NCBI GenBank assembly: GCA_020633055.1
Contig: JACKEJ010000009.1
Coordinates: 186,001-250,000, forward strand
Origin: Sandaracinaceae bacterium
GTDB lineage: Bacteria; Myxococcota_A; Polyangia; Polyangiales; Houyiibacteriaceae
Direction: 5' to 3'
Length of the DNA: 64,000 bases
The translations under genes were made by a program, and so were the position numbers. Shown here one piece after another: positions 9,120 to 18,231 of this stretch. Each line of letters begins with the position of its first letter. The stretch's first letter is position 1. The notes under the pieces were generated by a model. That model searched no databases and was not told where the DNA came from. It saw only the letters and a list, made by a program, of their open reading frames with translations.

Positions 9120-9198
9120 AGCGCGTCTTGCATCTACATCGACGCTGAAGCGCGTCTTGCAACTACATCGACGCTGAAGCGCGTCTCGCAAGCTACGG
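9115..9198. repeat. Three 29-bp tandem units spanning two convergent stop codons
   Basis: Units start at 9115, 9144 and 9173. The first two differ by one base; the third diverges after about 20 bases. Each contains GACGC or its start context around TGAAGC and GCGTC, giving a potential hairpin GACGC-TGAAGC-GCGTC. The TGA of the NtrC-type gene (9117-9119) is in unit 1 and the TAG of the convergent phosphatase-like gene (9193-9195) is in unit 3, so the array fills the convergent gap and may act as a two-way terminator. Confidence 0.85.
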
Positions 9199-10923
9199 AA
9201 CGCGGGCATCGCTCGACTGGTCGCGCGCGGCCTCCTCGGCGGCGTCCTCGGCGGCCTCGACCCGACCGGGGAGGGCGCTGAGGGGGCTGGGTCGCGCCGC
9301 ACGCAGCGGGGGCAGGCGCGACGCGGGGGGCCGCGGGACACCCAGCAGCGCGCTGAGCGTCGGGGCGTAGCGGCGGATGTCCACGCGCGCCTCGGTCTCA
9401 CCCGAGACGATGCCGGCGCCCACCAGCAGGATGGGCACCTCGCGTTCACGCGCCGTGATGCCCCCCGACCCCGTGCCGCCGCCGCGCGCGGGCTGCGTGT
9501 CGAACACATAGCCTTCGCGGGGCACGACGTAGATCTCACCGCCCAGGCCTTGCGTCACGCTCTCGCGCAACAGCGCGTCCGTTTCGTCTCCACCGTCGCG
9601 TGCGCTCGGGACCGCGTCCACGGCGTAGGCGCGCAGCACTTCGGGGCGACCCTCGAGGAAGCGAATGGCCGCCGTGACGGCCTCGTCCACGCGGAACGGG
9701 GCGCCGCGCGTGAGATACACATACGGTGGGATGATGGTGTCCACCCATGCGATGCGGCGCTCGAGCAGCACGTCCAGCCCGTCGTCGAGCGCGTTACGCA
9801 GCTCCTCGGGGTCTACGCGGTGGTGCTCCCGGTGCCGCTCCGGCAGGTCCACTACGCCGCAGTCGCTGGTGAGCAGGACCGCCACGGGACCGCGCTCCGT
9901 CAGCATGGTCACGAGCTCGGCCAGCAGCAGGTCGGCCGCGACGAGGTTGTCGAGGTACTCCCACGAGTGCACGCCGTAGGCACGCGCCGCGACCCCGGTG
10001 GCGCCGATGGTCACGCTCAGGAGGTCCGGGATGTCGTCCTGGCCGAGCCCGTCCTCCTGGATGCGGCGCGCCGCGAGGGCGAGCAGCGACTCGGTGCTGC
10101 GTGGCGTGGCGTGCAGGGCGAGCGAAGGGAGCGGCGAGCGGCGCGGGTCACGTGGGAAAGCCGTGCCGAGCCCCTGCCAATCGAGTTCTCCCTCGACGTG
10201 GTCCGTCCCCGCGAACTGGGCCAGGAAGGACTCGTCGCGCGGCAGCCAGCGATCGAGGTAGCGCGCCGTGTCCAGGTGGGTGTCCCGTGCGCCGCGGACT
10301 CGGCGAGACTCCTCTGGGTTGTCCCACGCCGGCCCGAGCGGCACGTAGCGCCCGCGCTCGACGTGGTGGGCCCAACCTCCGCGCGCGCGATGTCCCACCC
10401 CGCTCCACGCGCGCCCCGGATCGAGCGCGAGCGACACCACCTTGCCCGTGCTGGCGGTGGCTTCCCGCAGCGCGTCCGCGACGGTGCGCACGCGCGGTGG
10501 GCCGGGGGGCTCTGGGTCGCGCAGCGCGTCCGCGACGATGCCCGTCAACCGCGGCGTCGCGCCCGTGTAGAGCGTGGCGTGTGCGGCGGCGCTGTAGGTG
10601 GCGGCGAAGGGCAGCTCGGCGTGCGGGTAGTGCGCCCCCTCGCGGATGGCGCGTCGGATGAAGCCGTGCTCGGGCAAGGCGGGCAAGAGCCGCGTCAGCG
10701 TCTCGCTGTCGAGCGCCTCGACCACGACCGAGAGCACCAGCTGCGGAGAGCGCTCGCTGGCCCATCCGTTGGTCGCGGGGGCCTCCGTGGGCTCGAGTGC
10801 TGGCGTCGCTTCGGCGGGATTCTGCTCGTCCCCCGAACCACCGCATCCGCTCACGACACCAGCCAGCGTGCCGCACAGACATGCCGCGCGCGCGAGGCGG
10901 GCCACGCGGGAGGTGCCGTTCAC
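9193..10923 (-). CDS. Alkaline phosphatase/phosphodiesterase-fold lipoprotein with altered metal site
   Basis: 576 residues from GTG 10923. The start is fixed by a GTGA overlap with the upstream esterase stop and gives a proper lipoprotein signal (ARAACLCGTLAGVVSGC). The fold is the type I phosphodiesterase/nucleotide pyrophosphatase (PafA-like) group: SVVVEALDSETL at the first strand, AATYSAAAHATLYTGATPRLTGI at the nucleophile region, and VAVLLTSDCGVVDL where the family has SDHG. The second-metal His is Cys355. The later THG/SHG-type histidine region reads GTGSGGI, and the final DIAPTL is RRYAPTL. Several metal ligands are thus replaced, so catalysis may be lost or changed. It is the last gene of an LLM-esterase-phosphatase-like operon. 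Confidence 0.75.
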   Translation of the reverse strand: MNGTSRVARLARAACLCGTLAGVVSGCGGSGDEQNPAEATPALEPTEAPATNGWASERSPQLVLSVVVEALDSETLTRLLPALPEHGFIRRAIREGAHYPHAELPFAATYSAAAHATLYTGATPRLTGIVADALRDPEPPGPPRVRTVADALREATASTGKVVSLALDPGRAWSGVGHRARGGWAHHVERGRYVPLGPAWDNPEESRRVRGARDTHLDTARYLDRWLPRDESFLAQFAGTDHVEGELDWQGLGTAFPRDPRRSPLPSLALHATPRSTESLLALAARRIQEDGLGQDDIPDLLSVTIGATGVAARAYGVHSWEYLDNLVAADLLLAELVTMLTERGPVAVLLTSDCGVVDLPERHREHHRVDPEELRNALDDGLDVLLERRIAWVDTIIPPYVYLTRGAPFRVDEAVTAAIRFLEGRPEVLRAYAVDAVPSARDGGDETDALLRESVTQGLGGEIYVVPREGYVFDTQPARGGGTGSGGITAREREVPILLVGAGIVSGETEARVDIRRYAPTLSALLGVPRPPASRLPPLRAARPSPLSALPGRVEAAEDAAEEAARDQSSDARVP

Positions 10924-11882
10924 GCGGCGCTCAGGGTCTCTTCCAAGAAGGCGTACGTATCGTCCCAGCATGCTCGGGCCTGTGCGCGCCACACGAACGC
11001 GTGGAACGCGTGGATCTCGTCTGGGTAGTAGCGCAGGCGCGCGTCACCGCCCAGCGCGACGAGCGCGCGCTCGAGTCGCCGGCTGTCGTCGATGAGCGGA
11101 TCCTTGGTGCCCACGGGAATGAGGAAGGGGGGCAGCGGTCGCGCGAGGCTGGGCCCGCGCTCCAGCTCGACCACAGGGTCCAGCAGCCCTCCGGGTGCGC
11201 CGAGATCGTGACCCTTGGGCGCGTAGCCCTCCGAGATGATGTGGATGCGGTCCTGCACCAGGCGCGAGATCTGCGGCTTGCGGCGTCGAAACCGACCGGG
11301 GTCCGTGACCTGGAAGACGCCGCAGTAGGGCACGACGGCGCGCGGTACCAGGCCCGTCGCGAACGCCTTGCGCGCAAAGGGCTCGTCGCGCTCCTGCACC
11401 AGCGCGAGGGTGAGCGCCGTGGCCAGGTTCGCACCCGCGGACTCGCCCGCGATGGCCAGGCGGCCGAGGTCGGCGCCGAACGAGGCGCCCCGCGCGGCGA
11501 TGAACGTGTAGGCGTCGCACACGTCCTCCAGCGCCGCGGGGAAGCGGTGCTGCGGCGCCAGGCGGTAGTTCACGTTGAACACCAGGTACCCGGCGCGCGC
11601 GAGCATGGCGCCCATCATCCAGTGAGTGTCCTTCGAGAGGATGCGGAAGCCCCCACCGTGGATGTAGAGCACCGTCGGGAACGGGCCGCGCCCCTGGGGC
11701 CGGTACACGTCCAGCGTGCGCGCGGCGTCGGCGCCGGGCACGTACGGCACGTCACGCAGCAGCTCGATGCCCTGTGCCTCGAGGTCGGCCTCTTTCAGCA
11801 CCCGACCCGCGAGCGACAGCCCGCTGAGCAGACCGTGCATGGCCAGCCCTTCGGCGCGCTTGCGGAGCCGGGTGGCCGCCAT
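10920..11882 (-). CDS. Alpha/beta hydrolase, HSL-type esterase/lipase
   Basis: 320 residues, cytosolic (no signal peptide). Motifs in order: HGGGF oxyanion hole (75-79), GESAG nucleophile elbow (146-150, Ser148), GTKDPLIDDS carrying the acid, and DEIHAFH carrying the catalytic His. HGGG plus GDSAG/GESAG defines the hormone-sensitive-lipase (family IV) esterases, which hydrolyse short-chain acyl esters. The ATG lies three bases after the stop of the upstream LLM oxidoreductase gene, and its own stop overlaps the next start by four bases (GTGA). The three genes are therefore one operon, and the enzyme may act on the product of the oxidoreductase (inference). Confidence 0.92.
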   Translation of the reverse strand: MAATRLRKRAEGLAMHGLLSGLSLAGRVLKEADLEAQGIELLRDVPYVPGADAARTLDVYRPQGRGPFPTVLYIHGGGFRILSKDTHWMMGAMLARAGYLVFNVNYRLAPQHRFPAALEDVCDAYTFIAARGASFGADLGRLAIAGESAGANLATALTLALVQERDEPFARKAFATGLVPRAVVPYCGVFQVTDPGRFRRRKPQISRLVQDRIHIISEGYAPKGHDLGAPGGLLDPVVELERGPSLARPLPPFLIPVGTKDPLIDDSRRLERALVALGGDARLRYYPDEIHAFHAFVWRAQARACWDDTYAFLEETLSAA

Positions 11883-11885
11883 GGG

Positions 11886-12890
<1,005 letters not shown>

Positions 12891-12937
12891 GTTCCGTCCG
12901 GTCGATGCCAGCTAGCCGTAGCTAACCGGCTGGTGAG

Positions 12938-14101
12938 TCAGTAACAGGTGGTGTCGACCAGCGTAGCCGTAAAGCCCAGGTAAGTCCTGCTCGGCGCCTC
13001 GTTCGGAATCTCGACCTTGTCGTCCACCGATGCCTCGGCGGGCTGGTTCAGGCCACCCATAGTCAACGTGGCCAGGTCCGCACCAAACTCGTACCCGTTG
13101 AGAGGTTGGGTCCACATGCCGTCCTGGATGTTGTGGCCCTCCTGAAGGTTGCCAACGCCACAGATGAACGAACCCGCCGCGCAGTTCACGTCTCCTTGGC
13201 TGCGGTACTGAGCGAGGCAGCCTGGGCCGGACGCCGTGTCCGCGGGGGTCCAGCTGTTGACATCGACGCCGTAGGTGTCCGAGTAGGTGCACGCGTCCCA
13301 CGTGAGCACATTCGTGCTGGTATCGAGTGTGCCCGACGCAAGCGTCGCGCTAGTGGTGGATACCGCCGACCCGCGCGTGTACGTGATGACACCCTGTTCG
13401 TTGCGGAAGTTTTGCCGGATGTCATGACAAAGCACGCCCGCGACACCCGTCGTCGGGTTGCCGTCGGCCGCGGTCGTGCGGATCACGACCTCGCCGGGAC
13501 CGACGTCGAAGGTCGCGTCACCCAGCATGAGGTTGGTGCCCGTGATCTGGAACTGCGCGTCGCCGGCGGCGATTTGATAACGCAGGATACACGTGTCGGC
13601 CTGCTCCCAGGCCGCGTTGTGGGTGCAGCGCTCGAGCTCCTCGAACTGGCAGAACATGCGAGAGTCGGTGTTTCCTGGTGCAGAGGCGCAGGTGTATCCA
13701 TCGCGGCAATCGCTCGCTTGCGTGCAGGTGGTGAGGCAGACGCTGGTCTGACCGCCGGGGCGCGCGAGGCAACCGCCGTCCGCGCCGCAGTCTCCGTCCG
13801 TGGCGCACTCGACGGCGGAGCAGTATCCGTCCGGGAACAGCGAACCGTCGAACTCCTCTGCGCCAAGACGCTCGAAGCCCAAGAGACATACCCCGCCTGC
13901 GCAGGTCGTCCCGTCCACGCAGGGTGTGCCGGTGGGGTCGGTGCCAGCTTGTGGCATGTCTGTGCTCGCGTCGACGCCGAGGTCAGCGTTGCCGTCTCCT
14001 CCGCAGCCAGCTGCGACGACGACCGTTGCGACCAAGCCGAGGCTCCTGAGGAAGGGGTTCGCGGGGGTGAGGAAGGGATGGATTGCGCGCAGGTCTGTCA
14101 T
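12938..14101 (-). CDS. Cys-rich secreted lipoprotein of unknown function
   Basis: 387 residues from ATG 14101 (MTDLRAIHPFLTPANPFLRSLGLVATVVVAAGCGGD), a lipoprotein signal ending in VAAGC. After a short Asp/Thr linker comes a Cys-rich module of about 100 residues (CVDGTTCAGGVCL, YCSAVECATDGDCGADGGCL, CLTTCTQASDCRDGYTCAS), the small disulfide repeats common in myxobacterial surface lipoproteins. The C-terminal 230 residues are Thr/Asp/Gly-rich and beta-type, ending with a Cys-Tyr. The frame is open upstream, but those residues give no signal peptide, so the internal ATG is chosen. Divergent from another lipoprotein gene. Third-position GC looks lower than in neighbouring genes. Confidence 0.78.
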   Translation of the reverse strand: MTDLRAIHPFLTPANPFLRSLGLVATVVVAAGCGGDGNADLGVDASTDMPQAGTDPTGTPCVDGTTCAGGVCLLGFERLGAEEFDGSLFPDGYCSAVECATDGDCGADGGCLARPGGQTSVCLTTCTQASDCRDGYTCASAPGNTDSRMFCQFEELERCTHNAAWEQADTCILRYQIAAGDAQFQITGTNLMLGDATFDVGPGEVVIRTTAADGNPTTGVAGVLCHDIRQNFRNEQGVITYTRGSAVSTTSATLASGTLDTSTNVLTWDACTYSDTYGVDVNSWTPADTASGPGCLAQYRSQGDVNCAAGSFICGVGNLQEGHNIQDGMWTQPLNGYEFGADLATLTMGGLNQPAEASVDDKVEIPNEAPSRTYLGFTATLVDTTCY

Positions 14102-14191
14102 GGTGTGGGTCCGAGGGGGGCGAAGGACGCCGGAGCCTAACAACTCTTGCGTTCGGAGCATATACTGAGCGACACTCTTATCGGTCACAAC

Positions 14192-15310
14192 ATGGAACAC
14201 ACTCGCGCGCGATTCCTCGTCGTCCTGATGGCGTCAGCACTAGGGAGCGGATGCAGCGTGTACGATGCCGGCCTGCTGCCAGGGCCCGATTCGAACATGC
14301 CCGATCGTGGACCACCGCGTCCAGACATCGCGGATGATCCGAACGAGACGGGTGAGCTGATTTTCCGCCTCGGCGACGTCCAGCTGAACGGGGAGGTGGA
14401 CTGGCGGAACGTGGGGAGGAACTTGGACGGTTTCGTCACCACGGCGGACAATCAGGGGCGGCAATGCTCGCCGCCAATGATGCAGGCTGCTCCCGCGGAC
14501 GGCCCCGGGGGCATCGACAACGCCATGGGACCATTCCTGGGGATCATCGAGTTCCAGTTGGAGTGCCTCGAGAGTCGGCTAGCAGAGTCGCACTTGGCCG
14601 GTGAGGGTACACTGATGCTGTGGGTCCAGAACTGGAACGGTGGCCCCAACGACAGCAACGTCGTGGTGTCGTTGGTGGTCGCGGCGGACGCTACGTCACT
14701 GCCCGCCAGCGACGTGATGTGGAACAGCACCACACACCGCCTGGTGCTGACCAGTGACGATACCATGGATGCCCCTCCACCCAGCGGCGACCCCACGGAC
14801 AACTACTACTTGCGTCCGGACAGCTTCTCTGGCGGCTCCAGTCCCATTCCCAAGTTGCGAGACACTTCTGCCTACATCGCGGATGGCATGATTGTGTATT
14901 CGCTGCCGGATCGCGGTGAGATTCCCCTCAACGCAGGCTTCGGTAGCCTCATCATCGCCGTCACCGACGGGTTGATGCTGGTGCAGATGAGCGAGAGTCT
15001 CGACTCGATCGAGAGCGGTGAGCTTTCGGGGCGCTTTCCGCTTGATGCCCTGCTCGACGCGGGCACGTCGATTGGCATCTGCGAGGGGACGGCACCACTG
15101 GTGGAGACGCAGTTCCGGCGCATCCTCGACGTCATGGCGAACGCGGCGCTTCCCCCGAACCCCGCAACGGAGTGTGACGCGCTGAGCCTCGGCATCCCCT
15201 TCCGCGGCACCCGCGCGAGTTTTCCTCGCACCTCGGGCGAGCCCACTCGGAGCGGGACCAACCCACCGCTTCCGGACGCCTGCGCCATCGGTGTAGACCC
15301 GTGTCCGTAA
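14192..15310 (+). CDS. Hypothetical lipoprotein
   Basis: 372 residues from ATG 14192 (MEHTRARFLVVLMASALGSGC), lipobox ALGSGC. The mature chain starts with a Pro/Asp linker and continues as a mostly beta domain with DGFVTTADNQGRQC, LWVQNWNGGPNDSNVVVSLVVA and GFGSLIIAVTDGLMLVQMSE. No family recognised. It is divergent from the Cys-rich lipoprotein at 12938-14101, with 90 bp between starts that includes a TATACT box at 14161-14166. The pair may be co-regulated. Codon use is visibly less GC-rich than in the flanking genes (ttg, att, aca, aac codons), which could mean later acquisition or relaxed selection. Confidence 0.72.
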   Translation: MEHTRARFLVVLMASALGSGCSVYDAGLLPGPDSNMPDRGPPRPDIADDPNETGELIFRLGDVQLNGEVDWRNVGRNLDGFVTTADNQGRQCSPPMMQAAPADGPGGIDNAMGPFLGIIEFQLECLESRLAESHLAGEGTLMLWVQNWNGGPNDSNVVVSLVVAADATSLPASDVMWNSTTHRLVLTSDDTMDAPPPSGDPTDNYYLRPDSFSGGSSPIPKLRDTSAYIADGMIVYSLPDRGEIPLNAGFGSLIIAVTDGLMLVQMSESLDSIESGELSGRFPLDALLDAGTSIGICEGTAPLVETQFRRILDVMANAALPPNPATECDALSLGIPFRGTRASFPRTSGEPTRSGTNPPLPDACAIGVDPCP

Positions 15311-15325
15311 CTCAACTCGTGATGT

Positions 15326-15351
15326 AGGAGTGAGCCCAGTCCGGCACTCCT
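15326..15351. terminator. Candidate stem-loop in a convergent gap
   Basis: A perfect 7-bp stem (AGGAGTG/CACTCCT) with a 12-base loop lies 15 bp after the lipoprotein stop and before the convergent DAHP synthase stop at 15394. There is no clear T-run, so it is only a candidate terminator. Confidence 0.4.
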
Positions 15352-15393
15352 TGGCGGCCTTCGAACCGAACGTCGCCACACGGGGTCTTTGTT

Positions 15394-16452
15394 CTACGCC
15401 GTCCGGCGCGCCCTGACCGCGTCGGCCAGCCTCACGAGCGCGGCTTCGCTCGCCTCCCAGCCCATGCACGCGTCCGTGATGCTCTGTCCGTAGGTGAGTG
15501 GCTGGCCGTCCACCTGATCCTGACGGCCGGGGACCAAGAAGCTCTCCAGCATGACGCCGCCGATGCTCTGGCTGCCAGCGGCGAGCTGCTGCGCGATGTC
15601 CTCGGTGACGGCAGGCTGGTTCTCGTGCTTCTTGCCGCTGTTGGCGTGGCTCACGTCCACCATGATGCGGGTCTTGATCTTGGCCTTGTCGAGCAGCGCC
15701 TGAGCGGCCGCCACGGACTCGGCGTCGTAGTTGGGGCCGAGCGACCCGCCGCGCAGGATGATGTGACAGTCCTCGTTGCCCTTGGTGGCGACGATGGCGC
15801 TGATGCCCTGCTTCGTGACCGAGAGGAAGTGGTGCGGGTGTACGGCCGAGCCGACCGCGTCGACCGCGATCTGCACCGTGCCGCGGGTGCCGTTCTTGAA
15901 GCCCACCGGCATGCTGAGGCCCGAGGCGAGCTCGCGGTGCACCTGGCTCTCCGTGGTGCGCGCGCCGATGGCGCCCCAGCTGACAAGGTCGGCCACGTAC
16001 TGCGGCGAGATGGGGTCCAGGAACTCGGTGCCGGTGGGGAGGCCCAGCTCCACCACGTCACGCAAGAAGCCCCGCGCCACGCGCAGGCCGCGGTTGATGT
16101 TGAAGCTGCCGTCCAAGTCCGGGTCGTTGATGAGACCCTTCCAGCCCACGGTGGTGCGCGGCTTCTCGAAGTAGGTGCGCATGATGACCAGCAGGTCGTC
16201 CGACAGGCGCTCGGCGAGCGGCTGCAGGCGCGACGCGTACTCGAGCCCGGCGGCCGGGTCGTGGATGGAGCACGGGCCCACCACCACGATGAGCCGGTCG
16301 TCGCGATGATGGAGGATGTCCGCGGCGGCCCTGCGCGCTTGCGCCACGCGCTCTTGACCCGCCTCGCTCACGGCGAGCTCTTCCATGAGGATGGCCGGCG
16401 GGATGAGGGGCCGGAGGTTTTCGATGCGCACGTCGTCGGTCCTGCTGAACAT
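15394..16452 (-). CDS. aroG: 3-deoxy-7-phosphoheptulonate (DAHP) synthase, class I
   Basis: Condenses phosphoenolpyruvate and erythrose 4-phosphate, the first step of the shikimate pathway. 352 residues from ATG 16452 (MFSRTDDVRIENLRPLIPPAILMEEL), matching the about 350 residues of the E. coli AroF/G/H type. Signatures include LIVVVGPCSIHDPAAGLEYA, MRTYFEKPRTTVGWKGLINDPDLDGSFNINRGL, GLPTGTEFLDPISPQY, WGAIGARTTESQVHRELASGLSMPVGFKNGT, ILRGG and MVDVSHANSGK. The N-terminal extension that mediates feedback inhibition in this class is present. Whether it responds to Phe, Tyr or Trp cannot be told, so the aroG symbol denotes the class. The reading frame extends to 16641, but the family length and motif spacing support 16452. 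Divergent from the cytochrome c gene. Confidence 0.95.
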   Translation of the reverse strand: MFSRTDDVRIENLRPLIPPAILMEELAVSEAGQERVAQARRAAADILHHRDDRLIVVVGPCSIHDPAAGLEYASRLQPLAERLSDDLLVIMRTYFEKPRTTVGWKGLINDPDLDGSFNINRGLRVARGFLRDVVELGLPTGTEFLDPISPQYVADLVSWGAIGARTTESQVHRELASGLSMPVGFKNGTRGTVQIAVDAVGSAVHPHHFLSVTKQGISAIVATKGNEDCHIILRGGSLGPNYDAESVAAAQALLDKAKIKTRIMVDVSHANSGKKHENQPAVTEDIAQQLAAGSQSIGGVMLESFLVPGRQDQVDGQPLTYGQSITDACMGWEASEAALVRLADAVRARRTA

Positions 16453-16631
16453 AGGCGCACATATAAGGCCCACCGGCGCGAACGTCACGTTTTGGCCATG
16501 GACGGCGGGCGAGCGGGCCTCGACTCGCGCCGAGGGGCGACGTCGCGGCGTGATGCGGGTGGAACGGACACACATGCGGCCCGCACCGTCGGCGCTGTGT
16601 TCGGGGGCCGCGTCTTGTATGCTCCAGCGCG

Positions 16632-18230
16632 ATGCTCGCACTCGGTCCCCGGCAGCGCGTGGCCCAGGTCACCCTCTTGGTCACCCTCAGCGCGCTCGCG
16701 TGCGCCGTGCTCGCCTGCTCCGGTGGAGAGCCCGAGCCCCAGCCGCACCCGCCCGCGACGCCCGGGCCAGGTGACCTGGCCGCCGCACGCGCGGCGTTCG
16801 TCGACCAGGCGCTCGCCCAGAACCACGCCAGCTGGCCCGCCGCGGCGCGCACCACGGCCATCACAGAGGGCCGCGCCGCCATCGAGCGCCTGCAGTGCAA
16901 CCGCTGCCACACCATCGACGACATCGAGCCCTCGTCGCGGCCGACCCACTGCGTCAGCTGTCACCAGTGGCTGGACGGGCTCGAGCCCAGCGACCCCACC
17001 TACACCAAGCTGGCGGGGCGCTATGGCGCGCACGTCATGGAGCGCTACCAGCGCAACATCGTGCACTACCTGGGCGTCCCAGACCTGACGCGCGTCGGGG
17101 CGCGCCTGCGGCCGGACTGGATCGCCACGTACATCCAGAACCCACACGACCTGCGGCCCATGATGGAAGAGACCATGGTGCGCAGCCAGGTCAGCGAGGC
17201 CGACGCGCGCACCATCGCGCGCTACTTCGCGGCCGTCGCGGAGACGCACGACCCCTACGGCGAGCACACCCCGGCACCACCCGCCCAGGCGCCGGTGCGC
17301 GCCAGCGCCGAGCGCATCGAGGAGGGGCGCGGCGTCTTCATGCGGCGCGGCTGCACCCTGTGCCACACCGTGGGCAACGTGGACACGGGCAAGACGCGCG
17401 CCGACCTGATCCGCATGGGCGCGGTCGCCAAGCTCGCGCCCAACCTGCGCTTCGCACGCGAGCGTATGCGGCCCGAGCTCACGGCGGCCTGGATCCTCGA
17501 CCCGCAGCGCTTCCACCCGGACACCGTCATGCCGCAGGCCAACCTGACCCCCGCCGAGGCCGAGGCCGTGCGTGACTTCCTCTTCGCGGTGGACCCCCGC
17601 CTGGGCCCCACGCCGCCCGTGCCCGAGCTCGTCCTGCCGCCCGCCGTCACGCGCCCCGTCACCTGGGCCGAGGTGAAGGAGAGCACGCTCGGGCGTATCT
17701 GCGTGCACTGCCACATGAACGACCACGAGCGCGACAACGGCCCGGGCAACCAGGGGGGCTACGGCTGGCCCGGGGTGGGGCTGCGCATGCGCACGTACGA
17801 GACGCTGGTGAGCGGCCAGTTCGAGCGCGGGGCGAGTCACACCGAGGGCACGCGGGTGTCGGTGCTCACGCCGCGCGACCCGGCTGGGATGCCGCTGCTG
17901 CTCGAGGCCATGCTGCGCCGCCGCGTCGAGGAGCGCCGCGACCGTGTGGAGGCGTTCGCGGACTACGAGCTGCCGCCCGACCACGGCACCGAGAGCCTGG
18001 GCATGCCCATGGGCCTCCCCAGCATCCCCGACGCCGAGCTCGCGCTGCTCCGCGCGTGGATCGAGCAGGGGTGTCCAGGGCCGACGGAGATCACGGGCAT
18101 GCCCGGCATCGACGACGGCTTCCTGGTGCCGGACGGACCCATTACGGTGAACCACGGCTGTGGCCAGCGCGAGCCCGCGCAGGCGCGTCCCAGCTGGTCC
18201 ACCCAGCCCCCTCCGACCTGGGCACACTGA
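16632..18230 (+). CDS. Tetraheme c-type cytochrome lipoprotein
   Basis: 532 residues beginning MLALGPRQRVAQVTLLVTLSALACAVLAC, a lipoprotein signal with Cys29. Four CxxCH heme-binding motifs are present: CNRCH (89-93), CVSCH (107-111), CTLCH (241-245) and CVHCH (357-361). Spacing suggests two or three cytochrome c domains, and ...AWILDPQRFHPDTVMPQANLTPAEAEAVRDFL is a typical heme c domain C-terminal half with a Met axial ligand. It would act in electron transfer in the periplasm, attached to a membrane. The ATG of the transporter-HEAT-cNMP gene follows its TGA by one base, so both are co-transcribed. Donor and acceptor are unknown. Confidence 0.88.
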   Translation: MLALGPRQRVAQVTLLVTLSALACAVLACSGGEPEPQPHPPATPGPGDLAAARAAFVDQALAQNHASWPAAARTTAITEGRAAIERLQCNRCHTIDDIEPSSRPTHCVSCHQWLDGLEPSDPTYTKLAGRYGAHVMERYQRNIVHYLGVPDLTRVGARLRPDWIATYIQNPHDLRPMMEETMVRSQVSEADARTIARYFAAVAETHDPYGEHTPAPPAQAPVRASAERIEEGRGVFMRRGCTLCHTVGNVDTGKTRADLIRMGAVAKLAPNLRFARERMRPELTAAWILDPQRFHPDTVMPQANLTPAEAEAVRDFLFAVDPRLGPTPPVPELVLPPAVTRPVTWAEVKESTLGRICVHCHMNDHERDNGPGNQGGYGWPGVGLRMRTYETLVSGQFERGASHTEGTRVSVLTPRDPAGMPLLLEAMLRRRVEERRDRVEAFADYELPPDHGTESLGMPMGLPSIPDAELALLRAWIEQGCPGPTEITGMPGIDDGFLVPDGPITVNHGCGQREPAQARPSWSTQPPPTWAH

Positions 18231-18231
18231 C

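Noticed and set aside
9115..9198. CRISPR-like short tandem repeats
   Set aside because: Units are directly adjacent without unique spacers; the same applies to 36353-36454.
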